Part shown: positions 8,583 to 16,503 of the stretch, in pieces | Position numbering within the stretch: the stretch's first letter is position 1 | Layout of the letters: every line of letters begins with the position of its first letter | Assembly: GCA_002082305.1 (NCBI GenBank) | Contig: LSNO01000087.1 | Coordinates: 1-41,924, forward strand | Origin: SAR324 cluster bacterium SAR324-CTD7B | GTDB taxonomy: Bacteria > SAR324 > NAC60-12 | DNA: 41,924 nt | Reading direction: 5' to 3' | The notes under the pieces: generated by a model | The model's input: the letters and a program-made list of their open reading frames with translations, nothing else | Databases searched by the model: none | What the model was told of the DNA's origin: nothing | Translations under genes and position numbers: made by a program

Positions 8583-9953
8583 CTCATCAGAGTCATGTGG
8601 AAGAATTGTTCGGAAATCCAGCCAAATTTGCTCTTCATGAACACGGACAATGATTGGTACAGGTTGTGATCGAAACCATTCCTGTAAATCATTTGCTGAC
8701 CATTCCGGATGTGACAATACAAGTGCAGCTGATTCTATAGGAAGTTCCGGTAAAGCACCACCTCCAGTCCGAGATTCTGTCTTGCGGAGCTCACATTTCA
8801 ACGCAGATTTGTTTGGAAGTTTGAGTCTCTCCAAAAATAAATTTACTTGTTTTTGAATTTCTTCAACAGTTAATTCTAGCATACCAACTGTTGGAACCAG
8901 TTCCGGAAGTCTTTTTAAATCCAGGTATACTTCAAGTGTTTCTTCCAACAAAGCAAGTGTTACCTTGTCTAAACGTAATGCCCGGTAAAGAGCATGTTTT
9001 CTCAGTTTCTGGATGTTTTCAGCTTTACCTAGCAGCACTCCAGCCTGGATTCCACCAAGAAGTTTGTCACCACTAAAAGCCAGCAAATCCGGGCCTGCTG
9101 CAAGCTCCTGCTCTGCAGTTGCATATTCACTTAACCCACGTTGCTTGAACCGATAAAAGCTTCCGCTACCCCAATCATGAAAACAGAAAAGGCCCTTGGA
9201 GTGGGCAAGTCCTGCCATTTTTCCAACTGAAACGGACTCTGTAAATCCTTTAATTTCGTAATTGGATGGATGTACTTTTAACAGAGCTGCTGTGTTTTCG
9301 GTCAGAGCTTCCTCATAATCTGAAAGGCGGCAGCGATTAGTGGTACCAACTTCGACCAGTTTCACGCCTGCTTCCCGCATGATGTCAGGAATTCGGAAAG
9401 AACCTCCGATCTCCACCAACTCGCCTCGTGAGACAATCACCTCTGGTATTTTGTCTTCCTGTAGACTTGTCGTCAAGGCCTTGAGCATTAAAAAAACGGC
9501 AGCAGCATTGTTATTGACCACCATTGCATCTTCAGCACCGGAAAGTGAACGTAACAGCTTGCGGACTTTTGAGTCGCGTGAACCACGTTTCCCGGTGCTA
9601 AGATCAAATTCCAAGGTGGAATAAGAACTCATTCGAGGTAAGGCATTCGCTAACAATTCTGCTGACAAAGGAGCTCGTCCCAAATTAGTATGAACAACAA
9701 CTCCGGTTGCATTGATAACCCGTTGCGCCCCGGTAGACTGTATTCGGACTTTTGCTGCAACACGTTCTAAAATTTGGGTGTTATTGTATGAAACAGATCC
9801 GGTCTTTTTTTGGTAAATTTCCTGTCGTACTTGATTCAGGACACTATTTACGATTTCTCTGACTGATTTCCCATAAGCGAGATTTTGTCTCCTGAGGAAG
9901 GAATCACACTCTGTGATAGAAGGAAGGTTTTTATAAGCCATTGCTTTAACCAT
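8553..9953 (-). CDS. selA: L-seryl-tRNA(Sec) selenium transferase (selenocysteine synthase)
   Basis: SelA is a PLP enzyme that converts seryl-tRNA(Sec) to selenocysteyl-tRNA(Sec) using selenophosphate. At 466 residues the length is normal. The N-terminal domain includes LPSITECDSFL, and the core has RVINATGVVVHTNLGRAPLS, a strong family signature. FDLSTGKRGSRDSKV and VNNNAAAVFL follow, and the PLP lysine lies in FSGDKLLGGIQAG at about residue 297. ATG 9953 is used; ATG 9941 is an alternative and neither has a strong ribosome site. selB, selC and selD are not seen in the window, though selA is often beside selB. Its presence implies that the organism makes selenoproteins. I did not find a convincing one here. 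Confidence 0.95.
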   Translation of the reverse strand: MVKAMAYKNLPSITECDSFLRRQNLAYGKSVREIVNSVLNQVRQEIYQKKTGSVSYNNTQILERVAAKVRIQSTGAQRVINATGVVVHTNLGRAPLSAELLANALPRMSSYSTLEFDLSTGKRGSRDSKVRKLLRSLSGAEDAMVVNNNAAAVFLMLKALTTSLQEDKIPEVIVSRGELVEIGGSFRIPDIMREAGVKLVEVGTTNRCRLSDYEEALTENTAALLKVHPSNYEIKGFTESVSVGKMAGLAHSKGLFCFHDWGSGSFYRFKQRGLSEYATAEQELAAGPDLLAFSGDKLLGGIQAGVLLGKAENIQKLRKHALYRALRLDKVTLALLEETLEVYLDLKRLPELVPTVGMLELTVEEIQKQVNLFLERLKLPNKSALKCELRKTESRTGGGALPELPIESAALVLSHPEWSANDLQEWFRSQPVPIIVRVHEEQIWLDFRTILPHDSDELMSVITRLI

Positions 9954-10016
9954 GACTCACATTTATCAACAGTTTTATGAAGTTGAAATTTTTGATTAGA
10001 GGCTTTCTTCAGAAGT

Positions 10017-12461
10017 TTATTCTGTCTTATGTTTTTTTGGAAGAGTTTCAGTGTTTTTCTTTGGTTTTGTGTCTTGTTTTGATTTAGACGTAGACCTGTT
10101 TTTACTGTTAAAGGATCTGGATGCTGTTGAATTATCAGTCTCTTTTTTTGTAACTGAAACTTTTTTTCGTGATGATTTTGACTTAGTTACGGACACTGCA
10201 TTAGATTCCACCTTAGTTTTTTTAATTTTAGCTCTAGTGCTCACTTTTGTGGAATCCTGTTTCTTTTTAGCAGTTTTAATTGCCGTTGGTTTGCCTTGAG
10301 CAGTTTTTCCAGACTTTTTTGTCGAATCGGATTTAGTTTTTCCAGATGTCCACCTGGATTTCGCGTCTTGCTTTGAAAAAACAACCTTCGGTACCGATTT
10401 TATAGTATCAGTTATATGAACGCTGCTGAACATTGGATTTTCAATAATATTTTTTGTTGGGTTTTCATGAGATATTCTTTTAGTTTTTTTAGCAGAGTCC
10501 AAATTTTCGTCCAGATGTACACTTCTAAATGTTGATACTTCCGGATCATTATTTTCCTCAACAATCCGCTTCTGACTGGATTTTTTGCCATTAGGAGTAT
10601 CTTTAACTTCCAAAGATTCATGTACACTCTTAAAAAGACCAACATCTGTTTTTTCTTTTGTCTCTTGTTTTTTGACAACTGCCTTTTGTTTTTTCTCAAC
10701 TTCAGGAGTCCTCTGTTTCTCAGTTGCAGTTAACTTATCATTATCCTTTTCAACTACAGATCCGGAATCCGGATGTTCCTGCGTTAAACTGGTATCTGTT
10801 CCGGGCCTTTTGCCTTTAGATTTGGATGATGGTTTTGAAGTGTCGTTGCTAATTTGCTTACTTTGTTTTTCTTTATTTTTCATTTCCAGACTACCCGGCG
10901 CTTCAGTCGCACTGTCTTTTTTAGCTACTTCCTTTTTTTGCCTTCCTTTTTTTCCACCAGGTTTCTCGTCACGCATATCTGAAGCAGAAATTGGTACTGA
11001 GGTTCGAGTTTCTTCGCCGTCTTGTTCTCTCAAAGTAACTTCCATTTCTGGAATTTCTTCAGAACCAAGTGACGTGTCCGGTGTTATGGAAATCCGTATT
11101 CCATAATCCATTTCCATTTGTGTTAAACGCTGACGCTTCACGTTGAGCAAATGTGAAGCTATTTCCAAAGGTAGACGTATATGAACCTGCAGGACCTTCT
11201 GCTCAACTGCAGAGTCGTGAATTTTTCGCAATATTCTGTTTACCAAAGTTAGGACAACAGAGTTTCGCGCCAAACTTCCGGAAATGCGCTGTCGACTCAA
11301 TTCCAGTAAGCCGAATTTTGAGATTTCTCCAAATGAAGTCTTTGCTTTATCAGCAGACATTGCTTCTTCAATCTTTTTTTCTACAGAGAGGCGGTTTTTT
11401 GAATTATCCATGTCAATAAAATCCACGACGATCAACCCACCTAAGTTTCTTAAACGCAACTGCTTGGCAACTTCTTCAGCAGCCTCTAAATTAGTTCTTA
11501 ATGCGGTAGCCTCAATGTTTCTCTCTTGTGTCGATCTGCCTGAATTAACGTCAATCGCAACTAGAGCTTCTGTAGGCATTATGACCAGTGATCCTCCGGA
11601 AGGCAACGGAACTTGCTTATGGTGTAAAACCTCAATATGACCTTCAATATCATATGAAGAAAAAAGAGACTTTTCGCCCAGGTAAAGTTGAAGCTTCTTT
11701 TGATCTTTAGGCATATGTGCTTGAAAAAATTCTAAGGCACGCTGAAAAGCTACGGGTTCATCAATTACTACTTCTGAGATATTTTCATGGTAGTAATCTC
11801 TGATCATACGGACCATCGCAATTTCTTCCTGATAAAGGAGTCCGAGGGCAGACTGCTCTTCATACTCGTCTTTTATCTCATTCCAGGTCCGCCTCAAAAT
11901 CATAAAGTCACGTTTTAATTCAGTAAGAGAACGGTCAACTCCTACCGTACGGATTATGGCTGATGAATCCTCTCCACCAAGTCCTTTCAGTAAATGTCGT
12001 AAGCGGGAACGTTGTTCCTCATCTTCAATTTTTCGGGAGACTCCGCCGCGCTCACTATCAGGCATAAAAACAAGGAAGCGTCCGGCTAAAGATATATTTG
12101 TAGTAAGAGATGCCCCTTTATGGGCTATTTCGTCTTTGACGACTTGGACAAGAACTTTTTGTCCCGGCTTCAGGATTTGAGTAATGGAAGGTCGTCCACG
12201 ACCTTTCTGATTTGGCTTATAGACTTGGAAATTAATATCGGATAAAGAAAGGAACCCATGGCGCTCCTCTCCGTAATCAATGAAGGCTGCTTGAAATGAG
12301 GGCTGTACTTTTACAACTTTTCCACAATAGATATTTCCGACTTTTTGGGTGTGGTGGGTCTGTTCAATGTAGAGATTATTGAGTGTTGAACCATGCACCA
12401 GTGCAATTCGTGTTTCATCATCCTCTACATTTATAAGAATCTTTTGATCTACTTCTGTCAT
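10017..12461 (-). CDS. rng: Ribonuclease E/G family endoribonuclease with long basic C-terminal tail, Zn-link absent
   Basis: This 814-residue enzyme cleaves single-stranded RNA in mRNA decay and rRNA maturation. The S1 domain (about 38-125) has VGNIYCGKVVKVQPSFQAAF and YGEERHGFLSL. Catalytic Mg-binding aspartates are in VAIDVNSGRST (D304) and IVVDFIDMD (D347). The CPxCxG Zn-link that normally joins protomers in RNase E and G is missing: RISGS near 393-397 runs straight into ARNSVVLTLVNRI without a cysteine. From about residue 480 the tail is Lys/Ser/Glu-rich and probably disordered, as in RNase E scaffolds. It carries three spaced motifs, FKSVH (610-614), FRSVH (645-649) and FSSVH (678-682). 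A hairpin covers the ribosome site. The symbol rng versus rne is uncertain. Confidence 0.9.
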   Translation of the reverse strand: MTEVDQKILINVEDDETRIALVHGSTLNNLYIEQTHHTQKVGNIYCGKVVKVQPSFQAAFIDYGEERHGFLSLSDINFQVYKPNQKGRGRPSITQILKPGQKVLVQVVKDEIAHKGASLTTNISLAGRFLVFMPDSERGGVSRKIEDEEQRSRLRHLLKGLGGEDSSAIIRTVGVDRSLTELKRDFMILRRTWNEIKDEYEEQSALGLLYQEEIAMVRMIRDYYHENISEVVIDEPVAFQRALEFFQAHMPKDQKKLQLYLGEKSLFSSYDIEGHIEVLHHKQVPLPSGGSLVIMPTEALVAIDVNSGRSTQERNIEATALRTNLEAAEEVAKQLRLRNLGGLIVVDFIDMDNSKNRLSVEKKIEEAMSADKAKTSFGEISKFGLLELSRQRISGSLARNSVVLTLVNRILRKIHDSAVEQKVLQVHIRLPLEIASHLLNVKRQRLTQMEMDYGIRISITPDTSLGSEEIPEMEVTLREQDGEETRTSVPISASDMRDEKPGGKKGRQKKEVAKKDSATEAPGSLEMKNKEKQSKQISNDTSKPSSKSKGKRPGTDTSLTQEHPDSGSVVEKDNDKLTATEKQRTPEVEKKQKAVVKKQETKEKTDVGLFKSVHESLEVKDTPNGKKSSQKRIVEENNDPEVSTFRSVHLDENLDSAKKTKRISHENPTKNIIENPMFSSVHITDTIKSVPKVVFSKQDAKSRWTSGKTKSDSTKKSGKTAQGKPTAIKTAKKKQDSTKVSTRAKIKKTKVESNAVSVTKSKSSRKKVSVTKKETDNSTASRSFNSKNRSTSKSKQDTKPKKNTETLPKKHKTE

Positions 12462-12467
12462 TATTTA

Positions 12468-12494
12468 CCTGATTTTATTAAGTTTAAAATCAGG
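12468..12494 (-). promoter_or_regulatory. Perfect hairpin covering the RNase E/G ribosome binding site
   Basis: In the minus-strand transcript, CCTGATTTTA (12494-12485) pairs perfectly with TAAAATCAGG (12477-12468) around a 7-base loop. The 3' arm ends in CAGG, the only Shine-Dalgarno-like sequence before the ATG at 12461, six bases away. Folding would therefore hide the ribosome site. RNase E of enterobacteria is known to control its own mRNA through 5' leader structure; a similar loop here is inference. No T-run follows, so it is not a terminator. Confidence 0.65.
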
Positions 12495-12619
12495 ATGTTC
12501 TGCAATTATATTTGATTTTCAGATTAGAAATCGAATCTAGGAACTGCAGTGACGCAAACAAACTTTAAGATACAACTCAGCATTCGTTTTTACCGGCGTC
12601 GTTTTTCAGTTTTTCTAGA

Positions 12620-12647
12620 AATCAGCAATCAGCAATCAGAAATCAGC
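12620..12647. repeat. Four tandem heptamers AATCAGM
   Basis: Four adjacent seven-base units read AATCAGC, AATCAGC, AATCAGA, AATCAGC. They lie in the 272-bp gap between xseB and the RNase E/G gene (12462-12733), downstream of the xseB stop. Apart from this array and the hairpin at 12468-12494 I see nothing else in the gap. The array looks like a small slippage-prone repeat; no function is apparent. Confidence 0.7.
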
Positions 12648-12733
12648 ACCACCCATTCATTCTTTCAATCAAGTGGAACAGAACATCTCTGAAATATTAG
12701 TTTTGACTTTCAAGCATTTGTTGAAAGCCGTGT

Positions 12734-12967
12734 TCATTTATCGAGTACAAACTCCTTTTGTTCATACTCACCATTTTCATTCTTTAAAATTGTCTCAATT
12801 CGCTGCTCTGCGTTTTCGAGAAATTTTTTGCATTCTCGACTCCAGCGTACACCTGATTCAAAAGTAGTCAAAGCTTCATCTAGAGGAATAGAACCCTCTT
12901 CCAGCTTATCTACAGTCTCTTCAAGTTTTTTCAAAGCAGATTCAAAAGTTGCGGTCGTGGTCTGCAT
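12734..12967 (-). CDS. xseB: Exodeoxyribonuclease VII small subunit
   Basis: The 77-residue protein is the small helical subunit that assembles in several copies on XseA to make exonuclease VII, which degrades single-stranded DNA. The family core TFESALKKLEETVDKLEEG followed by SIPLDEALTTFESGV is unmistakable. The start lies within the end of aroK (26-base overlap), so the two genes are almost certainly co-translated. No xseA is in the window. The C-terminus (about residues 56-77) is charged and poorly conserved, as usual. Confidence 0.93.
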   Translation of the reverse strand: MQTTTATFESALKKLEETVDKLEEGSIPLDEALTTFESGVRWSRECKKFLENAEQRIETILKNENGEYEQKEFVLDK

Positions 12968-13463
12968 TACAAAGCTTTTTAGCTATTTCTGTAGCAATCT
13001 GGTGTGGAGATCGTTGAGTTGTATCAATTATACACTCTGCTTGTTCATAGAGCAAGCCACGTTCTTTTAACATTCCCTGAACTGCAATTTCAGGATTATT
13101 ATTCATCAAAAGCGGACGGTTCCGGTCATTTTTTAAACGCCGCGCCAGTTCTTCTTCAGGCACCCTCAAATAAACACGTTTACCAATTCCCTTCAGCATC
13201 TTTCGATTTTCTTCACGCAGTACTATACCACCGCCAGTTGCTATTACGGAATTATCAATATTTTTCAACTTTTCCAAAAGTCGTGTTTCCATTTCACGAA
13301 AACACTCTTCACCTCCGTACTTAAAAATTTCACTAACACTGCAACCTTGATCATCTTCTATTTCAGAATCTGTATCTACAAATGAATATTCAATCAATTT
13401 GGCTAATTTTCGTCCAATTGTGGTTTTACCTGATCCCATAAAACCGGTTATAATTATATTCAT
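12942..13463 (-). CDS. aroK: Shikimate kinase
   Basis: The 173-residue enzyme phosphorylates shikimate at the 3-hydroxyl with ATP, the fifth step of chorismate synthesis. It has the Walker A loop ITGFMGSGKTTIGRKLA (about 4-20) and the shikimate-binding FVDTDSEIE with its Asp pair. Later come FREMETRLLEKL, the ATGGGIV loop and the RNRPLL lid region. Size and order match the AroK/AroL family. It follows mnmA by 24 bases and overlaps xseB, so mnmA-aroK-xseB forms one likely operon. No other aro gene is nearby. Confidence 0.95.
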   Translation of the reverse strand: MNIIITGFMGSGKTTIGRKLAKLIEYSFVDTDSEIEDDQGCSVSEIFKYGGEECFREMETRLLEKLKNIDNSVIATGGGIVLREENRKMLKGIGKRVYLRVPEEELARRLKNDRNRPLLMNNNPEIAVQGMLKERGLLYEQAECIIDTTQRSPHQIATEIAKKLCNADHDRNF

Positions 13464-13487
13464 AATCCAATGTTTAATCTACAACCC

Positions 13488-14561
13488 TCAAGGTAAATCG
13501 TTAATCCAACCACCACCTAAGAGTATTTCATCTTGATAAAAAACCGCAGCCTGTCCGGGAGTAACGGCACGTTCCGGAACATCAAGTTCCAACCTGACTT
13601 TGTTATCTGACTCTGGAAAAACAGAAGCGGCTACTCCCTGATGGGAGTAGCGCAACTTCGCAGTTACATGTAACTGCTCTTTTGGAGGTGATATAGACAA
13701 CCAGTTCACTCCGGAAACAAATATAGTCTTAGAATATAAATCTTCTTCTTTTCCAAGAACTATCCTGTTTTTTCCTTTATCAATTTTAACAACATAATAC
13801 GGCGTAGAATCACTTAGACCAAGTCCACGGCGCTGTCCAATTGTATAGAATGGCAAGCCGAGGTGTTCTCCCAGAACTTCCCCTGATACACTAATGAACT
13901 CTCCATGTTCAGGTACCTCATTCAGTTCCTGCTTTAGGAAATTTCGATAATCCTTTGGAACAAAACATATCTCCTGACTATCCGGCTTATTTGCTGCAGA
14001 TAAATTCAGTTTTCCTGCAATTTTCCGTACTTCAGGTTTAATGATATCTGCCAGAGGGAACATCAGACGGTGAAGCTCATCTGCTGGAATGCTATGTAGA
14101 AAATATGTTTGATCTTTACGCAAATCCTGAGGACGTATTAATTGCTGGCGCCGAATGAGAGGATTGAAGCGAATTTTGGCATAATGGCCGGTGGCCAAAT
14201 AGTCGCAATCAAGTTCATCTACTTTTTTTAGTAATAAATTACTTTTTATTTCTTTATTGCACATTACGCACGGATTTGGTGTGTTACCGCGAGAATATTC
14301 TTCAACAAAATAATCTATTACAGATTCTCGAAATTCCTTTTGACAATCAAGAACATAAAATGGGATATTCAGACGATGGCAGGCTGCACGTGCATCTATT
14401 GCTTCATCGAGCGAACAGCAACTTTTAGGACGAGTTTCATTCTCCGGTCCATGATATAGTTTCATGTGCAGGCCGATAACTTCATGTCCCTGCTCCTTCA
14501 GCAGAACTGCTGCAACAGACGAGTCAACGCCGCCACTCATTGCCATTGCTACACGTGCCAT
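13488..14561 (-). CDS. mnmA: tRNA-specific 2-thiouridylase
   Basis: MnmA adenylates and thiolates U34 of Lys, Glu and Gln tRNAs to give the 2-thiouridine part of mnm5s2U. The 357-residue protein opens with MARVAMAMSGGVDSSVAAVL, the PP-loop ATP site. The two catalytic cysteines lie in NPCVMCNKEIK (about residues 97-107) and SQEICFVP (about 196-203). GHYAKI and IGQRRGLG are also typical. No clear ribosome site precedes the ATG at 14561, but the PP-loop lies right at the N-terminus, so the start is secure. It probably leads the aroK-xseB operon or is read from the secreted-protein gene 61 bases upstream. Confidence 0.95.
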   Translation of the reverse strand: MARVAMAMSGGVDSSVAAVLLKEQGHEVIGLHMKLYHGPENETRPKSCCSLDEAIDARAACHRLNIPFYVLDCQKEFRESVIDYFVEEYSRGNTPNPCVMCNKEIKSNLLLKKVDELDCDYLATGHYAKIRFNPLIRRQQLIRPQDLRKDQTYFLHSIPADELHRLMFPLADIIKPEVRKIAGKLNLSAANKPDSQEICFVPKDYRNFLKQELNEVPEHGEFISVSGEVLGEHLGLPFYTIGQRRGLGLSDSTPYYVVKIDKGKNRIVLGKEEDLYSKTIFVSGVNWLSISPPKEQLHVTAKLRYSHQGVAASVFPESDNKVRLELDVPERAVTPGQAAVFYQDEILLGGGWINDLP

Positions 14562-14622
14562 AATTATTGTATTGAATTTATTGATGATTTGGAAGAAAAA
14601 AAGATGGCTTTCTCAAATGAGA

Positions 14623-15231
14623 TTAACGACTGGCGGCAACTTGAATATTTTGGTTGTAACTTGTGTAATCGAAATGCCTACCGCTGTAGTTTGCAGAGTG
14701 AGATCGTTTTTGTTGTAGGCGTTTAAAATATTCATTGAATTTCTTATTATTCCTTTCATTATAGACCTGCATCTCTCTTTTGTGCTTTTCCCGATCTTTC
14801 TGTTTTTGTTCCTTCAAATAAAATTTTGAAGTAGGCAAATTGTTAGTCAGCGGATTGCTGGATTTAGACTTTTCCAGCATCATTGTCATTGCTTTTCTTG
14901 TTTTATTCGAATCTTCCGGGCTTATTGTGCCAGTATAAACTGGTTTAAATCGGGGATTGTTAAAGGGCAATGGTACCAAGTTTTTTGTATGATATACTAT
15001 ATGATATTTGGCTTCTGGTTGAGGTTTTTGTACATTTATTTTACGGACATTATTATTTTTGCTATTTCCCTCAACAGTTGTGTTTTCAGTTTGAGCGAAC
15101 CCAAAATTTATGTAATTTACGAAGACCCAGCCAAAAAAAACGACTGCAAAACTACGTCGGACTATACATCTTAGTCTAAGGTCGTTTTTAGCAGCAATGA
15201 TTTTCTTTTGGTATTCTGTTTCAGTATACAT
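14623..15231 (-). CDS. Hypothetical secreted basic protein
   Basis: This 202-residue protein has a long positively charged N-region and a hydrophobic stretch (SFAVVFFGWVFVNYINFGFA, about residues 27-46) that could be a signal peptide or membrane anchor. The rest is hydrophilic. Residues about 130-175 are a Lys/Arg/Glu/Gln-rich, probably coiled segment (KEQKQKDREKHKREM). The end contains many Ser, Tyr and Asn. No family is recognised. The ATG at 15231 has GAGACAG upstream. Its first 35 bases overlap a plus-strand reading frame starting at 15197. The codon pattern and the anchor make it a likely real gene, probably read with mnmA. Confidence 0.6.
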   Translation of the reverse strand: MYTETEYQKKIIAAKNDLRLRCIVRRSFAVVFFGWVFVNYINFGFAQTENTTVEGNSKNNNVRKINVQKPQPEAKYHIVYHTKNLVPLPFNNPRFKPVYTGTISPEDSNKTRKAMTMMLEKSKSSNPLTNNLPTSKFYLKEQKQKDREKHKREMQVYNERNNKKFNEYFKRLQQKRSHSANYSGRHFDYTSYNQNIQVAASR

Positions 15232-15735
15232 TTCTGTCTCTGCTCAAAATTTAACTCCGGAAATATTAGCATGTTCCGAATCTGCACAAGCTCGTTACGC
15301 CTGTTTTAAAAAAGGGAGGAAAGGTGAATTCGAACGTGCTAAAGAAATGGAGTCTATTCGACGTTCTGCTCGTGATACAAAAGAAGAATTTCTTTTAGTA
15401 TCAATCATGCACTCCAAAAGACAATGCGAAAAATTATCTTCTGGAAATAATGCAGCAAATAAAGTATTCACGTTCCCGAAATATTTCTCAAAAATGAGAA
15501 AAATACTCCCTTACTTACGGTTATATGGTTGAACTGAAACCCATAAGCATCTTAGATTATGAGCGGTTTAATAAAGAAGCTCTATTAATACTTCTTAAAA
15601 ATTTGTGCCAATTATAACATGATAGTGAAATATTTTCAATGAATATTGCTGAATGGCAACAATATGAAGTAGATGTCTCAGGTAGGTAAGGAACTTAAAT
15701 ATGGAGGAAATGCCTATTATTATTTCAATTCATGA
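15197..15735 (+). pseudogene. Decayed gene for a secreted protein, unknown family
   Basis: The plus strand starts like an exported protein: MIFFWYSVSVYISVSAQ, then LTPEILACSESAQARYACF with two cysteines nine residues apart (C-x8-C). This first frame is open to TGA 15530-15532. A second frame takes over from about 15498 (KYSLTYGYMVELKPISILDY) and hits TAA at 15615. The same frame resumes with SEIFSMNIAEWQQYEVDVSG. There GGTAGGTA, a four-base duplication near 15681, causes a stop. Removing one copy gives a third protein-like frame, KELKYGGNAYYYFNS, ending at TGA 15733-15735. Two frameshifts and one stop in otherwise protein-like sequence indicate a pseudogene of about 175 codons. The first 111 codons might still be expressed. 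Assembly error is possible but would need three events. Confidence 0.4.
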
Positions 15736-16437
15736 TGAAATATTCAAAGGGAAAAGTTGCTTGTTCAGAACGAGTTGAGTACCTGTTTCATCCAATTGAT
15801 TTAGCAACCAGAATCTGGGAGTGTCTCCAAGCTGTACTTCGCCATGGTTTAGTGAGAGGGCAAAACACCTTTCTTTTGTATCAATACGGAAACTATGGAG
15901 ATCAATTAAATCTGTTTTATGATTATTGAGTTCCAACTTTAATCCATCTGGAATACTCTCTACTGATAATCCCAACATTGGAGTTATTGCACATTCAAGG
16001 TAGCATTTATCCCATCGACTATCACTCCAGTATTCAACGTAATAGCGGTTGGTTTCCTTTTCATAAAACAGGTTTGACTCAAAAAGCGATAAAACCTTTC
16101 CAGTGATATACTTATCTCTCAGACTCCATTTTTTATGGTCATCAACATGAATGTAATCATAAAAAAATTGCCCCGCAAGTTTAGTTGAAAAATCCTCTCC
16201 ATCCGAAAGTGAACGTGAAATTGGAACTGGAAAATACATTCCTCTCGGCAACTCGGCATCATACTCAGGAAAATGTTCTTCCATTACTTTCAATAAATAC
16301 TTGTTGTCAAGCAGTCCGGAAGATTTAAGTTTTTGTAATTGTACAGGAACAAGCGGGTTCAAAAAACGATCTTTCAATAGAAACAGCATGATTAGGTTTC
16401 GTGCAGAAAACCAGTCTATACGTTCCTCGAAAGTCAT
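15730..16437 (-). CDS. Hypothetical cytoplasmic protein, 235 residues
   Basis: The gene encodes a soluble protein with no signal peptide or membrane segment. The N-terminal 60 residues look helical (MTFEERIDWFSARNLIMLFL). The rest alternates short hydrophobic strands with charged turns, for example YYVEYWSDSRWDKCYLECAI and RFWLLNQLDETGTQLVL. Two cysteines lie close together (C-YLE-C) near residue 145. I recognise no family. Its stop overlaps the end of the decayed plus-strand gene by a few bases. It lies 66 bases upstream of the stop of the beta-lactamase-fold gene, which precedes it in transcription, so joint transcription is possible. No Shine-Dalgarno sequence is evident before the ATG. 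Confidence 0.6.
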   Translation of the reverse strand: MTFEERIDWFSARNLIMLFLLKDRFLNPLVPVQLQKLKSSGLLDNKYLLKVMEEHFPEYDAELPRGMYFPVPISRSLSDGEDFSTKLAGQFFYDYIHVDDHKKWSLRDKYITGKVLSLFESNLFYEKETNRYYVEYWSDSRWDKCYLECAITPMLGLSVESIPDGLKLELNNHKTDLIDLHSFRIDTKERCFALSLNHGEVQLGDTPRFWLLNQLDETGTQLVLNKQLFPLNISS

Positions 16438-16503
16438 GAATATTTTGTTAATAATAATGTTATTGCTCCCCTGTTTCAGGAATCAATATGCTTTTGAGAA
16501 AAT

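Noticed and set aside
10585..11106. Long plus-strand frame (173 codons) opposite the RNase E/G tail
   Set aside because: It is the antisense of Lys/Ser/Glu-rich codons, giving a Ser/Phe/Leu-rich product typical of shadow frames.
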